Below, one piece after another: positions 51,197-60,397 of a DNA stretch of 64,000 nucleotides (positions are counted from its first letter, which is position 1; each line of letters starts with the position of its first letter). Where the stretch lies: the NCBI GenBank assembly GCA_028293125.1, contig JAQGPJ010000067.1:1-64000 (forward strand), written 5' to 3'. This DNA is from Verrucomicrobiales bacterium (GTDB lineage Bacteria > Verrucomicrobiota > Verrucomicrobiia > Verrucomicrobiales > V1-33). The position numbers and the translations under genes are program-made. A model generated the notes under the pieces. That model was not told where the DNA came from and did not search any database. It saw only the letters and a program-made list of their open reading frames with translations.

Positions 51197-52849
51197 ATGC
51201 TGCTGCAACTGACCACCACGCACAACCCGGCCACCGACCTCGGATTCCTGCTCGGGAAAAATCCATCGCGGTGCCAGTCGTTCGAACTGCCGTTCGGCCA
51301 GGCGCGGGTGTTCTATCCGGAGGCCACGCCGTCACGCTGCACGGCGGCGCTGCTGGTGGAGGTGGATCCGGTGGGACTGGTGCGCGGCCAACGGCGGGAT
51401 TCCGGCGGCGGGCTGGATCAGTATGTGAATGACCGGCCCTACGCGGCCTCCTCCTTTCTGAGCGTGGCCATGGCCTCGGTTTTCGGCACCGCCCTGTCCG
51501 GGCGCAGCCGGGAGCGCCCGGATCTGGCCGCCACCCCCCTGCCCCTGCAGGCGGCGCTTTCCGCCGTGCCCTGCCGCCACGGCGGCGGTGATCTTCTCCA
51601 ACGGCTGTTCGGGCCGCTGGGCTACACGGTGGACGCCGTGCGCCCGCCGCTTGATGCCGATGCCCCGGAGGAGGGGGACAGCCCCTATTTCCGCCTGACC
51701 CTGACGTCCGGGCACCACACCCTGCGCGCCCTGCTTTCTCATCTGTACGTGCTGCTGCCGGTGCTGGATGACGACAAGCACTACTGGGTGGGCGACGAGG
51801 AGGTGGACAAGCTGCTGCGCCATGGCGGCGACTGGCTGGCGGCGCATCCGGAGCGCGCCCTCATCGCCATGCGCTACCTGAAGCACCGCCCCAGCCTGAC
51901 CAGCGACGCCCTGGCCCGGCTGGCGGATGGCGATCCGGAGATTGTCCCTCCCGAACCCTTGGAAATGCCCCCGTCCCCGGCGGAGTCGGACGAAGCCGCC
52001 GGGTTTCTGTCCTTGGCGGAGGAGGCAACCGTTTCCGGCGATACTGAAGTGTCGGAGCCCACCGCCACCACCACCGCCACCACCGCTGCTGCTGCTGCTG
52101 CTGCCGTCACCGTGGTTCTGGAAGCCGGGCCCGCACAGGATTTCCCTCCCCCCGTCTCCCCGGAAACAGAACCGGAGAAAGGTTTGTCCCTGAACGAACA
52201 GCGGCTCAAATCCGTGCTGGAGGTGCTGAAGGCCAGCGGCGCGGCGCGCGTGCTGGATCTGGGCTGCGGCGAGGGCCGGCTGCTGCGCCTGCTGATGAAG
52301 GAGAAGCAGTTCACCTCCATCACTGGCGTGGATGTGTCCGCCCGCACCTTGGAGATCGCCCGCGACCGGCTGCATTTCGACCGCCTCTCGGAGGCATGGC
52401 GCAAACGCCTTCATCTCCTGCAGGGCTCCCTCACTTACCGCGACGACCGGCTGAACGGCGCGGACGCCGCCGCCGTGGTGGAGGTGATCGAGCATCTCGA
52501 TCCACCCCGCCTGGCCGCGTTTGGCCGGGTGGTGTTCGGCTGCGCCAAGCCGCGGCTGGTGGTGATCACCACGCCCAACCGCGAATACAACACCACGTGG
52601 GAATCCCTGCCCGCGGGCACGTTCCGCCACCGGGACCACCGCTTTGAATGGACGCGTGCGGAATTCCGGCAGTGGGCCGCCAAAACCGCGGCGGAGTTTG
52701 GGTATGAAGTCCGTTTCCTGCCGGTGGGGCCGGAGGATCCGGTGCTTGGCTCCCCGACCCAGATGGGTGTTTTCACCCAGGCGGCGAAAGCGGGGGAGGA
52801 CACCGCCATTCCTTCAGAGGAACCCGCCCCGGTACTGTCCCAAGGCTGA
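51197..52849 (+). CDS. hen1: 3'-terminal RNA 2'-O-methyltransferase Hen1
   Basis: A 550-residue protein from ATG 51,197 (MLLQLTTTHNPATDLGFLLG). The N-terminal Hen1-specific domain is followed by a Thr/Ala linker encoded by trinucleotide repeats (about residues 285-305). The C-terminal methyltransferase has VLDLGCGEGRLL, and the metal ligands of Hen1 appear as EVIEH and HRDHRFEW. It methylates the 2'-OH at the 3' end of cut RNA before ligation, so the repaired site cannot be cut again. pnkp follows 53 bases downstream. Confidence 0.95.
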   Translation: MLLQLTTTHNPATDLGFLLGKNPSRCQSFELPFGQARVFYPEATPSRCTAALLVEVDPVGLVRGQRRDSGGGLDQYVNDRPYAASSFLSVAMASVFGTALSGRSRERPDLAATPLPLQAALSAVPCRHGGGDLLQRLFGPLGYTVDAVRPPLDADAPEEGDSPYFRLTLTSGHHTLRALLSHLYVLLPVLDDDKHYWVGDEEVDKLLRHGGDWLAAHPERALIAMRYLKHRPSLTSDALARLADGDPEIVPPEPLEMPPSPAESDEAAGFLSLAEEATVSGDTEVSEPTATTTATTAAAAAAAVTVVLEAGPAQDFPPPVSPETEPEKGLSLNEQRLKSVLEVLKASGAARVLDLGCGEGRLLRLLMKEKQFTSITGVDVSARTLEIARDRLHFDRLSEAWRKRLHLLQGSLTYRDDRLNGADAAAVVEVIEHLDPPRLAAFGRVVFGCAKPRLVVITTPNREYNTTWESLPAGTFRHRDHRFEWTRAEFRQWAAKTAAEFGYEVRFLPVGPEDPVLGSPTQMGVFTQAAKAGEDTAIPSEEPAPVLSQG

Positions 52850-52902
52850 TTCCACCCGCCGGGACGGGCACCTCCGCCTTCCGGTATTTTTGTTTTCCAA
52901 TC

Positions 52903-55467
52903 ATGGAACTTATCATTCCCGAACTCTCCCTCGTGGTACTCATCGGCGTCTCCGGCTCCGGCAAGAGCACATTCGCGCACCGTCATTTCAAACCCACGGA
53001 AATCCTGTCCTCCGACTGGTGCCGCGGCCTGGTGTCGGACGACGAGAACAGTCAACCGGCCACCGGCGACGCGTTTGACGTGCTCAACTTCATCGCCCGC
53101 AAGCGCCTCGCCGCCGGGCGGCTGACGGTGGTGGACGCCACCAATGTGCAACCGGAGGCGCGTCAGGGGTTTGTGAAGCTGGCCCGTGAATTCCACTGCC
53201 TGCCGGTGGCCATCGTGCTGGATGTGCCGGAAAGCCTGGCCCACGAGCGCAACCGCACGCGGCCCGACCGTGATTTCGGCCCCCATGTCGTGCGCCGTCA
53301 GGCCAGCCAGCTGCACCGCTCCCTGCGGGGCCTGCCGCGCGAGGGCTTTCGCCATGTGCATGTGCTGAAGTCCCAGGAGCAGGCCGACAGCGCGGTCATC
53401 ACGCGCCAGCCGCTGTGGAACAACCGCAGGCACGACACCGGCCCGTTCGATATCATCGGGGATGTGCACGGCTGCTTTGACGAGCTGATCTGCCTGCTGA
53501 CGGATCTGGGCTACAGTGCCCGTGAGGACTTTTCCTGGCATCACCCGGAGGGACGGAAAATGGTTTTTGTCGGCGACCTGGTGGACCGCGGGCCTAAAAG
53601 TCCGGAGGTGGTGCGCCTGGTCATGGAATCCATCCGCGCCGGCTCCGCGCTGGGCGTGCCGGGGAATCACGACGTGAAGTTCATGCGGCACGTGTTTGGC
53701 AAAAAAGTGCAGCTGACCCACGGTCTGGATAAAACCGTGGAGCAGTATGCCGCCTGGGAGACAGAGTATCCGGGAGCCACCCGCCAGGCGGCGGAGTTCA
53801 TCGACAGCCTGGTCAGCCACTATGTGCTGGACGGGGGCCGGCTGGTGGTGGCGCACGCGGGCATGAAGGAGTCCATGCAGGGCCGGGGATCCGGCGGTGT
53901 GCGGGAATTCGCCCTCTACGGCGAAACCACCGGAGAGACCGATGAATTCGGCCTGCCGGTGCGGCACAATTGGGCCGCGGAATACCGCGGCGCCGCCACG
54001 GTGGTTTACGGCCACACGCCGGTGCCGCAGCCGGAGTGGCTGAACCGCACGCTGGATATCGACACCGGCTGCGTCTTCGGCGGCCAGCTTTCGGCGCTGC
54101 GCTGGCCGGAGCGCGAGATCATCTCCGTGCCCGCGCAGGCCACCTACGCGGAGCCGGGCCGCCCGTTCCTCCCGGCGGATTCCGCTGACAGCACGCCCGG
54201 CCTGACCGCGCAGCAGGAGCAGGACCAGCTGCTGGATTTGTCCGACGTGATGGGCAAACGCGGTGTGGAGACCCGGCTGCATGGCCGGGTGACCATTCCC
54301 GCAGAGAACGCCGCCGCGGCGCTGGAGCTGATGAGCCGCTTCGCCCTCGATCCCCGCTGGCTCATTTACCTGCCCCCCACCATGTCCCCCTGCGGCACCA
54401 GCCAGGAGGAGGGCCTGCTGGAGCATCCCGCCGAGGCTTTTGCGTATTTCCAACAGGCGGGGGTAACGAGGGTCATCTGTGAGGAGAAGCACATGGGCTC
54501 CCGCGCGGTGGTCATCGTCTGCCAGGATGCCGCCGTCGCCCGGCGGGCCTTTGGCGTGGAGGAGGATGCCGGCGCGGGCGTCTGCTACACCCGCACGGGC
54601 CGGCGGTTTTTTGACGATGATGCCTTGGAGGCCGCCTTTCTCGATGAGGTGCGGAACGGTGTGACCCGCGCCGGTCTGTGGGAGGAGCTGCAGACGGACT
54701 GGCTGTGTCTGGACTGCGAGCTGATGCCTTGGTCCGCCAAAGCCCAGGAGCTGATCCGCCGGCAGTATGCTCCCGTGGGGGCCGCCGCCGCGGCCACGCT
54801 GTCGGATGCGGAGGAGGCCCTGGCCCGCGCGGCCGACTGGCTGCCCGCCCCTGAAATCACCGCCCTGCATGAGCGCACCGCCGCCCGCCGCCGCATGGCC
54901 GCCGACTATACAGCGGCCTGCCGCCGCTACTGCTGGCCGGTCCGCTCGGTCAGCGATCTGAAGCTGGCTCCCTTCCATCTGCTCGCCGGTCAGGGTGAGA
55001 CCTATGTCTCCCGTTCGCACGACTGGCATATGGCCATGCTGGCGCGGCTGGAGGGCGGCATCGTCATGGCCACCGCTCATCAAACCGTGGATCTGTCCGA
55101 TTCCGGCAGCATGGCCGCCGGAATCCGCTGGTGGGAGGAACTCACGGCACGTGGCGGCGAGGGCATGGTGGTGAAGCCGATGGATTTCATCACCACCAGC
55201 ACGCGCGGCCTGGTGCAGCCGGCGGTTAAATGCCGTGGCCGCGAGTATCTGCGCATCATTTACGGTCCGGAATACACCCTGCCGGAAAACCTGAACCGGC
55301 TCCGCTCGCGCGGCCTTCAAAAAAAGCGTTCCCTGGCCCTGCGCGAGTTCTCGCTCGGCATTGAATCTTTGGAGCGCTTCGCCCGCCGGGAGCCGCTGCG
55401 CCGCGTCCACGAAGCCGTCTTCGGTGTCCTGGCCCTCGAAAGCGAGCCTGTGGACCCGCGGCTGTAG
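52903..55467 (+). CDS. pnkp: Polynucleotide kinase-phosphatase-ligase Pnkp
   Basis: An 854-residue three-domain RNA repair enzyme. The kinase has the P-loop GVSGSGKST (residues 15-23). The metallophosphatase has FDIIGDVHGCFDEL (about 182), VFVGDLVDRGPKS (about 222) and GNHD (about 254). The adenylyltransferase domain has EEKHMGSRAV with Lys529. It heals 2',3'-cyclic phosphate and 5'-OH ends and seals RNA with Hen1. Length and gene order match the known bacterial Pnkp-Hen1 pair. Confidence 0.95.
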   Translation: MELIIPELSLVVLIGVSGSGKSTFAHRHFKPTEILSSDWCRGLVSDDENSQPATGDAFDVLNFIARKRLAAGRLTVVDATNVQPEARQGFVKLAREFHCLPVAIVLDVPESLAHERNRTRPDRDFGPHVVRRQASQLHRSLRGLPREGFRHVHVLKSQEQADSAVITRQPLWNNRRHDTGPFDIIGDVHGCFDELICLLTDLGYSAREDFSWHHPEGRKMVFVGDLVDRGPKSPEVVRLVMESIRAGSALGVPGNHDVKFMRHVFGKKVQLTHGLDKTVEQYAAWETEYPGATRQAAEFIDSLVSHYVLDGGRLVVAHAGMKESMQGRGSGGVREFALYGETTGETDEFGLPVRHNWAAEYRGAATVVYGHTPVPQPEWLNRTLDIDTGCVFGGQLSALRWPEREIISVPAQATYAEPGRPFLPADSADSTPGLTAQQEQDQLLDLSDVMGKRGVETRLHGRVTIPAENAAAALELMSRFALDPRWLIYLPPTMSPCGTSQEEGLLEHPAEAFAYFQQAGVTRVICEEKHMGSRAVVIVCQDAAVARRAFGVEEDAGAGVCYTRTGRRFFDDDALEAAFLDEVRNGVTRAGLWEELQTDWLCLDCELMPWSAKAQELIRRQYAPVGAAAAATLSDAEEALARAADWLPAPEITALHERTAARRRMAADYTAACRRYCWPVRSVSDLKLAPFHLLAGQGETYVSRSHDWHMAMLARLEGGIVMATAHQTVDLSDSGSMAAGIRWWEELTARGGEGMVVKPMDFITTSTRGLVQPAVKCRGREYLRIIYGPEYTLPENLNRLRSRGLQKKRSLALREFSLGIESLERFARREPLRRVHEAVFGVLALESEPVDPRL

Positions 55468-55492
55468 CGTTCCAGATTCAAATCCAAAACAA

Positions 55493-55529
55493 AGGGACCT
55501 GCGGGAGCCATCAGCCCCCGCAGGTCCCT
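55493..55529. terminator. Hairpin between convergent pnkp and the LamG-like gene
   Basis: A perfect 13-bp inverted repeat (arms 55,493-55,505 and 55,517-55,529) with an 11-base loop. It lies 26 bases after pnkp and 42 bases before the end of the convergent gene. T-runs are short in both directions, but the position suits a two-way terminator. Confidence 0.7.
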
Positions 55530-55570
55530 GCGGTCAGTCAATTATTTGGGATTTCCCTATCGGCCCTTTT

Positions 55571-58500
55571 TTATTTGCGCAGACGCAGGAAGAGGTGGCC
55601 GGGATTGGTGGCCGGATTGATAAGCGCGTAGTTGGCGGTGACGCCCGGCACGGGGATCCAGTTGGTCAGGTTGGTGGAGCTCTCCAGAACCCAGCCAATG
55701 GCCTCGCGGTCCCAAGCGTAGAGCACTTGGTTGTCCATGCCGTGTCCGAACGTCAGGCGCGGAGCGGTGGGGATGATCTCTGGCAGTTGGATCGGAATCC
55801 CACCGGCCTGCGGTCCGCCAAGGGCTATCAGCTCCTCCACCGGCAGCGCTCCGGAACGGATCTGGATGCTGTTAACCCACCACGCGCGGCGCTCGTCCTG
55901 ATCCCCATCGCCGAACAGGACGGCGGTGGGCTTCAGAGCGCGCCGCGGATTGTCCAGTCCTTGGTTCGCCGTCCAGTTGTCCTGGAAGACACCGTCCACC
56001 ACCTTCACCACCACCGGCGGATTCGCGGCCATGTCGTAAGAGGCCGCCACGCGGTGCCAGGCACCGGCGGTGAACTGTCCGGTGCCGTTGTAACCATTGG
56101 TGCCCTGGCCGAAGTTGTTGCCCTGCCAGAAGAGGTCGCCGTCGTTGGTGTTGTCCAGGGAGTCGATCTGCAGGATGGAGGCGGCGCCGGGACCGCTGGT
56201 GGAGATCATGACATCCATGATCAGGGTGTACTGGTTGACCAGCGTGCCGCCGCCGTTGGGGGCGATGCGGTGCGTCATGATGTAGCCGATCTCCTTCAAC
56301 ACATCGCCGGGCACCGCCATCACCTTTGCCGGAATCACCCCATCCCCCAACTCCTCGGCTCCCAATTCCACTGGGGTGCCGAAGGCGGTGCCGGTCTGGG
56401 TCAGGCCCTCCGCACCGTCGAGATACTGGAGCGGCGCACCGATGGTGGCCTGCAGGTTGCCGCGGTCGAAGTCCCACTGGCCGGCGACATCGCTGGCTGG
56501 CAGGAGCACGGGAATGCCGGAGGACTGCGGTCCTCCCAGCAGGGCCAGCGCAGCGTCGCCCAGGCGGCCGGGACGGATCTGCACGCTGTTGACATACATC
56601 GTGCGGCGTTCGTCGTGGTCCCCGTCGCCGAAGAGAACGGCGGAGGGCTGGAGCGAGCGCCGGGGATTGTCCAGGCTCTGATTGGCGGTCCAGTCATCCT
56701 GCTTGATGCCGTCCACATATTTCACCGCGACCGGCGGGGTGGCGGCCATGTCGTAGGCGATGGCCACACGGTGCCAGGCGCCCGCGGTGAACTGCCCCGT
56801 GCCGTTGTAGCCGCCGCCGCCCTGGCCGAAGTTGTTGCCCTGCCAGAAGAGGTCGCCGTCGTCCGTGTTCGTCAGGGAACTGATCTGGAGCAGCGAGGCC
56901 GCACCGGGTCCGGCGGTATCCACATAGACATCCATGATCAGGGTGTACTGGTTGACCAGCGTGCCGCCGCCGTTGGGGGCGATGCGGTGCGTCATGGTGT
57001 AGCCGATGGCCGCGTCGAGGTCACCGGGGACCTTCATCACGCGGGAGGGCGCGGTGGCCGTGGAGCCGGGCAGCTCATCCACGCTGAAGTCGGCGGGGGT
57101 TCCGTATTCCGTGCCCACCTTGGTGGTGCCCTCCGCCCCATCCAGATACTGGAGCGGCGCACCGATGGTGGCCCCCAGCGTGCCTTGGTTAAAGTCCCAC
57201 TGGCCGGCCACCTCTGTTCCCGCGCTGGGCAGGTCCACAGGCAGGCCGCAGGCCTCCGGACCGCCGAGCAGCACCATCTGCGCGTCGGTGAGCTTGCCGG
57301 CCCGGATCTGGATGCTGTTGACGTACATCGTGCGGCGCTCGTCCTGATCGCCGTCTCCGAAGAGGATGGCGGCGGACTGCATGGCGCGCCGGGGATTGTC
57401 CAGACTCTGGTTGGCGGTCCAGTCGTCCTGCTTGATACCGTCCACATACTTGGTGACCACGGGCGGATTCGCGGCCATGTCGTAGGCGGCGGTCACCCGA
57501 TGCCATGCACCGGCGGTGAACTGCCCCGTGCCGTTGTAGCCGCCGCCGCCCTGGCCGAAGTTGTTGCCCTGCCAGAAGAGGTCGCCGTCGTCCGTGTTCG
57601 CCAGGGAGCTGGTCTGGAGCAGCGAGGCCGCGCCGGGACCGGCGGCGTCCACGTAAACATCCATGGTCAGGGTGTACTGGTTCACCAGGGTGCCCCCCCC
57701 GTTCGGTGGGATGCCATGGTTCATCACGTAACCGATCTCACGGCTGAGGTCCCCCGGCACACACATCACCAATGCCGGTTGATCCCTGATATTGGGAATC
57801 TGGAAATCCAGCGTGGTGCCGAACTGGGTGCCTGCCGCGGTCATGGCGCTCAGGTAGGCCAGCGGGGAGCCGACCGTGGCCCGCAGGTCTCCCTGATCGA
57901 AGTCCCATTGGCCCGTGACCACTGCGCCGCCGTCCGTGGATGCCGTGATGGAGAAGTTCCATTGATTGGTGTAGGTCTCCCCGTTGCTGTCCTTGAACTC
58001 CAGCGAGGCCACATTTTGCACGATGGTCCGCGTGGCGCTGGGATTGAAGCTGACGATGACATTTTTGCCCTCGCGGGTGACCACGGGAGTGACCCGCGCT
58101 CCATTGAGGGTCAGTTTGACCGAGGCATCCACCACCGTTGCCGCACCATCCCGGATCACGGCTCTGATGGGATCCGAGGGTGCCACCCCGGATGAATCCG
58201 GCAGTGGCGACACCTCCGCGGCATAGGGTCCCACCGAGCGCGGCGCGCTGGCGGCGGTGCGGTAGGCGATAGTGGCCTCCGCGGTTCCATTCAACAGAAC
58301 GCGCTCCTCCGAAAAGGTGCCGGGATCGCGCACGATGTACCATTCCAGCATGGATTTGCCGCCCTGCTGCCAGTAGAGCAGCCGCACGGGATACACGCCG
58401 GCCACAGGCGCATTGAGGATGAACTCCGTCTGGTTCCCCATGTTCATCTGCCCATCATTGGGGAAGCCCGGCACATTCCGGGTGGTTTCCGCCACTTGGG

Positions 58501-59041
58501 TTGAGAAGAAACTGCGGGGATTTTCCCCCACGAACAGCTTCCACCCGTCGTCATCCAAGGCGTCCGTCCGCGCCACCGCGGAGGTGACCCCCAGGGTGGT
58601 GAGTCCTGCGGGCAGCTTCAGATAAGTCACCACCTCGGTGGAGAAAAGCGTGGTCTGTCCAAACTCCGTCAGCCCGGGAAACAGCACATCCGAATCCTGG
58701 AAGTAGCCGGTGAAGACCATCTGGTCAGGATTCATCTCGGCGTTCAGATCCAGTTTCTCCAGATAGGTCACCCCGCCGGCTTCAGGACCGGCCACAGAGA
58801 CATCCGTCACCGGAAATCCCTCCGGATCCTTCAGTGTCTCCGACAACTGCCGGACGGCCCGGAGATAGGTGTTGTCAATGACCGTGCCGTCGGCAGCCTG
58901 GACGGTGCGGATGATGAATCCCGGCTGGGTGCCGGCGGACGGCGGCAGGGCAGCTGAGGGAGGGAGCGCAGTCTGGGCGAAAAGTGCCGGACTGGCGGCC
59001 AGCGAAGTGGCCGTAATAATTAAAAACGGATGTTTACTCAT
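55571..59041 (-). CDS. Secreted protein with three LamG-like repeats
   Basis: A 1156-residue exported protein (signal MSKHPFLIITATSLAASPALFAQ). The first ~370 residues hold PA14-like and Ig-like regions (YFQDSDVLFPG, LPDSSGVAPSDPIRAVI). Three ~236-residue repeats follow, each opening GQWDF..G.L.AT.G.PL.YL and containing GTLVNQYTL.MDV, DLFWQGNNFGQG and AGAWHRV, as in concanavalin-like LamG domains. The C-terminus ends with the ESSTNLTNWIPVPGV motif. It probably binds carbohydrate or surfaces; no enzyme motif is seen. Confidence 0.82.
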   Translation of the reverse strand: MSKHPFLIITATSLAASPALFAQTALPPSAALPPSAGTQPGFIIRTVQAADGTVIDNTYLRAVRQLSETLKDPEGFPVTDVSVAGPEAGGVTYLEKLDLNAEMNPDQMVFTGYFQDSDVLFPGLTEFGQTTLFSTEVVTYLKLPAGLTTLGVTSAVARTDALDDDGWKLFVGENPRSFFSTQVAETTRNVPGFPNDGQMNMGNQTEFILNAPVAGVYPVRLLYWQQGGKSMLEWYIVRDPGTFSEERVLLNGTAEATIAYRTAASAPRSVGPYAAEVSPLPDSSGVAPSDPIRAVIRDGAATVVDASVKLTLNGARVTPVVTREGKNVIVSFNPSATRTIVQNVASLEFKDSNGETYTNQWNFSITASTDGGAVVTGQWDFDQGDLRATVGSPLAYLSAMTAAGTQFGTTLDFQIPNIRDQPALVMCVPGDLSREIGYVMNHGIPPNGGGTLVNQYTLTMDVYVDAAGPGAASLLQTSSLANTDDGDLFWQGNNFGQGGGGYNGTGQFTAGAWHRVTAAYDMAANPPVVTKYVDGIKQDDWTANQSLDNPRRAMQSAAILFGDGDQDERRTMYVNSIQIRAGKLTDAQMVLLGGPEACGLPVDLPSAGTEVAGQWDFNQGTLGATIGAPLQYLDGAEGTTKVGTEYGTPADFSVDELPGSTATAPSRVMKVPGDLDAAIGYTMTHRIAPNGGGTLVNQYTLIMDVYVDTAGPGAASLLQISSLTNTDDGDLFWQGNNFGQGGGGYNGTGQFTAGAWHRVAIAYDMAATPPVAVKYVDGIKQDDWTANQSLDNPRRSLQPSAVLFGDGDHDERRTMYVNSVQIRPGRLGDAALALLGGPQSSGIPVLLPASDVAGQWDFDRGNLQATIGAPLQYLDGAEGLTQTGTAFGTPVELGAEELGDGVIPAKVMAVPGDVLKEIGYIMTHRIAPNGGGTLVNQYTLIMDVMISTSGPGAASILQIDSLDNTNDGDLFWQGNNFGQGTNGYNGTGQFTAGAWHRVAASYDMAANPPVVVKVVDGVFQDNWTANQGLDNPRRALKPTAVLFGDGDQDERRAWWVNSIQIRSGALPVEELIALGGPQAGGIPIQLPEIIPTAPRLTFGHGMDNQVLYAWDREAIGWVLESSTNLTNWIPVPGVTANYALINPATNPGHLFLRLRK
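55770..56482 (-). repeat. LamG-like repeat 3 (C-terminal)
   Basis: The third of three tandem units in the gene at 55,571-59,041, starting GQWDFDRGNLQATIG. It keeps GNNFGQG but has TNGYNG where the first two units have GGGYNG. Confidence 0.75.
56483..57205 (-). repeat. LamG-like repeat 2
   Basis: The second unit, starting GQWDFNQGTLGATIG. Its DNA is near-identical to unit 1 over long stretches, such as the region encoding DLFWQGNNFGQGGGGYNG (near 56,818-56,870 and 57,548-57,600), which suggests recent duplication or gene conversion. Confidence 0.75.
57206..57913 (-). repeat. LamG-like repeat 1
   Basis: The first unit, starting GQWDFDQGDLRATVG. It is offset by about 710-720 bases from the next unit. 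Confidence 0.75.
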
Positions 59042-59434
59042 ATTTTAAAGCACGAACCCAGTAATCTAATGAGCTTTTATAAGTTCAGCAAATTTTGCGC
59101 CAGAAATATTTATTTAAAAATGGCAACATTATCATTTTCAGAGAAATATAGATGTTTTTCCGCAATTGGCAAAATTCCGCATTGGGGCTTTACGCCTTCC
59201 ATGCTGAAAAAAGCTGTGAAAAAATCTTTGTATTAAAAAAATCAAACAAAATTACAGGGGGATGAAGAGAATTTATTGAATTGGGCTCCTGTTTTTTCAG
59301 CAGGGGACACTCTGTGAAAAAGGGGCTGCCGGAACTCCCCTCACCGGGAAAGATTTCCCTTCCCCTCCGGGCTGGCCTGCGCTTTCCTTCGGCTCCTGAG
59401 CCCCCGTTTCCCCTGATTTATTTCCTCCCTTCCC
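59042..59434. other. AT-rich divergent promoter region
   Basis: These 393 bases are strongly AT-rich, especially 59,080-59,280, in contrast to the flanks. No gene with support is seen. The region lies between the divergent LamG-like gene and the TIM-barrel gene and probably holds both promoters. Confidence 0.55.
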
Positions 59435-60370
59435 ATGATTCGCTACACCGGCATCGCAGACGAAGCGGGCAATGGCCTGGCAACCCAGATCCGGGCCACC
59501 CGAGAGCTTGGCTGGCGGCATCTGGAAATGCGCAATGTGCTGGTGCCCGGCTTTCCCCTGGGGAACGTGCATGACATCCCCGCCGAAGCCTTTGACACCG
59601 TCCGCGCCGCTCTGGAGGACGCCGGGGTTCAGGTGGTGGCCTTCGGCTCCAGCATCGGCAACTGGGCCAGTCAAATCACGGATCCTTTCGAAATCACCCT
59701 TGAGCGCGTCACCCGTGCCATTCCCCGCATGCAGGCGCTGGGCACCCGGTTTGTGCGGGTGATGAGCTACGCCATCCTGAAGGACGCCGATGGCCGGGAT
59801 CTTCCCGACCAACTGGAAACTGAGCGGTTCCGCCGCCTGCGGGAAATCAAAGCCCGGTTCGACGACGCCGGGCTGGTGACCGTCCACGAGAACTGCATGA
59901 ACTACGGCGGCATGTCCGTCAGTCATGCCCTGCGCACGCTGGAGAACGTGCCTGGCCTGCGCTGGGTTTTTGACACCGGCAATCCGGTCTTCAACGCCGA
60001 CCGCGACCATCCGGGCCGGCAGCAGGATGCCTGGGCTTTTTACCAGGCGGTGAGGCCGGCCATTTCCCACATCCACATCAAGGACGGCCACTGGAACGCC
60101 TCCAAAAAGGACTGCGACTACACCCTGCCCGGCGAGGGGCAGGGACAGGTGGCGCGCATTCTCAGGGACGTTCTGGCCTCCGGCTATGAAGGTTTTCTCT
60201 CCATCGAGCCCCACACCGCCGTGGTGTTCCACAGCACCCCCGCAACCGGTGCCTCTCCTGAAGAGGCGCAGGCCAGTGCCCAGGAGCAGTATGAGAGTTA
60301 CCTCACCTACGGACGCGCCCTTGAACAACTGGTCTCCGGCCTTTCTGTTTCCGCTTCCCCCGCCGCCTGA
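59435..60370 (+). CDS. Sugar-phosphate isomerase/epimerase-type TIM barrel
   Basis: A 311-residue xylose-isomerase-like protein starting MIRYTGIADEAGNGLATQI. Likely metal residues are seen in VTVHENCMNYGG (Glu), WVFDTGNPVF (Asp) and ISHIHIKDGHWN (His), and the C-terminal strand GFLSIEPH carries Glu. It probably isomerises or epimerises a sugar or inositol derivative, as suggested by the nearby Gfo/Idh/MocA oxidoreductase. A small secreted protein follows by 27 bases. Confidence 0.8.
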   Translation: MIRYTGIADEAGNGLATQIRATRELGWRHLEMRNVLVPGFPLGNVHDIPAEAFDTVRAALEDAGVQVVAFGSSIGNWASQITDPFEITLERVTRAIPRMQALGTRFVRVMSYAILKDADGRDLPDQLETERFRRLREIKARFDDAGLVTVHENCMNYGGMSVSHALRTLENVPGLRWVFDTGNPVFNADRDHPGRQQDAWAFYQAVRPAISHIHIKDGHWNASKKDCDYTLPGEGQGQVARILRDVLASGYEGFLSIEPHTAVVFHSTPATGASPEEAQASAQEQYESYLTYGRALEQLVSGLSVSASPAA

Positions 60371-60397
60371 CGCCATTCCTCCCCGCCGTTCCTCCCC

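Noticed and set aside
52435-55410. A 991-codon minus-strand frame opposite pnkp
   Set aside because: The plus strand encodes all three Pnkp domains with their motifs. The minus frame is a high-GC shadow.
55361-58195. A 944-codon plus-strand frame opposite the LamG-like gene
   Set aside because: It repeats with the LamG units but has no signal or domain, and it crosses the hairpin at 55,493-55,529.
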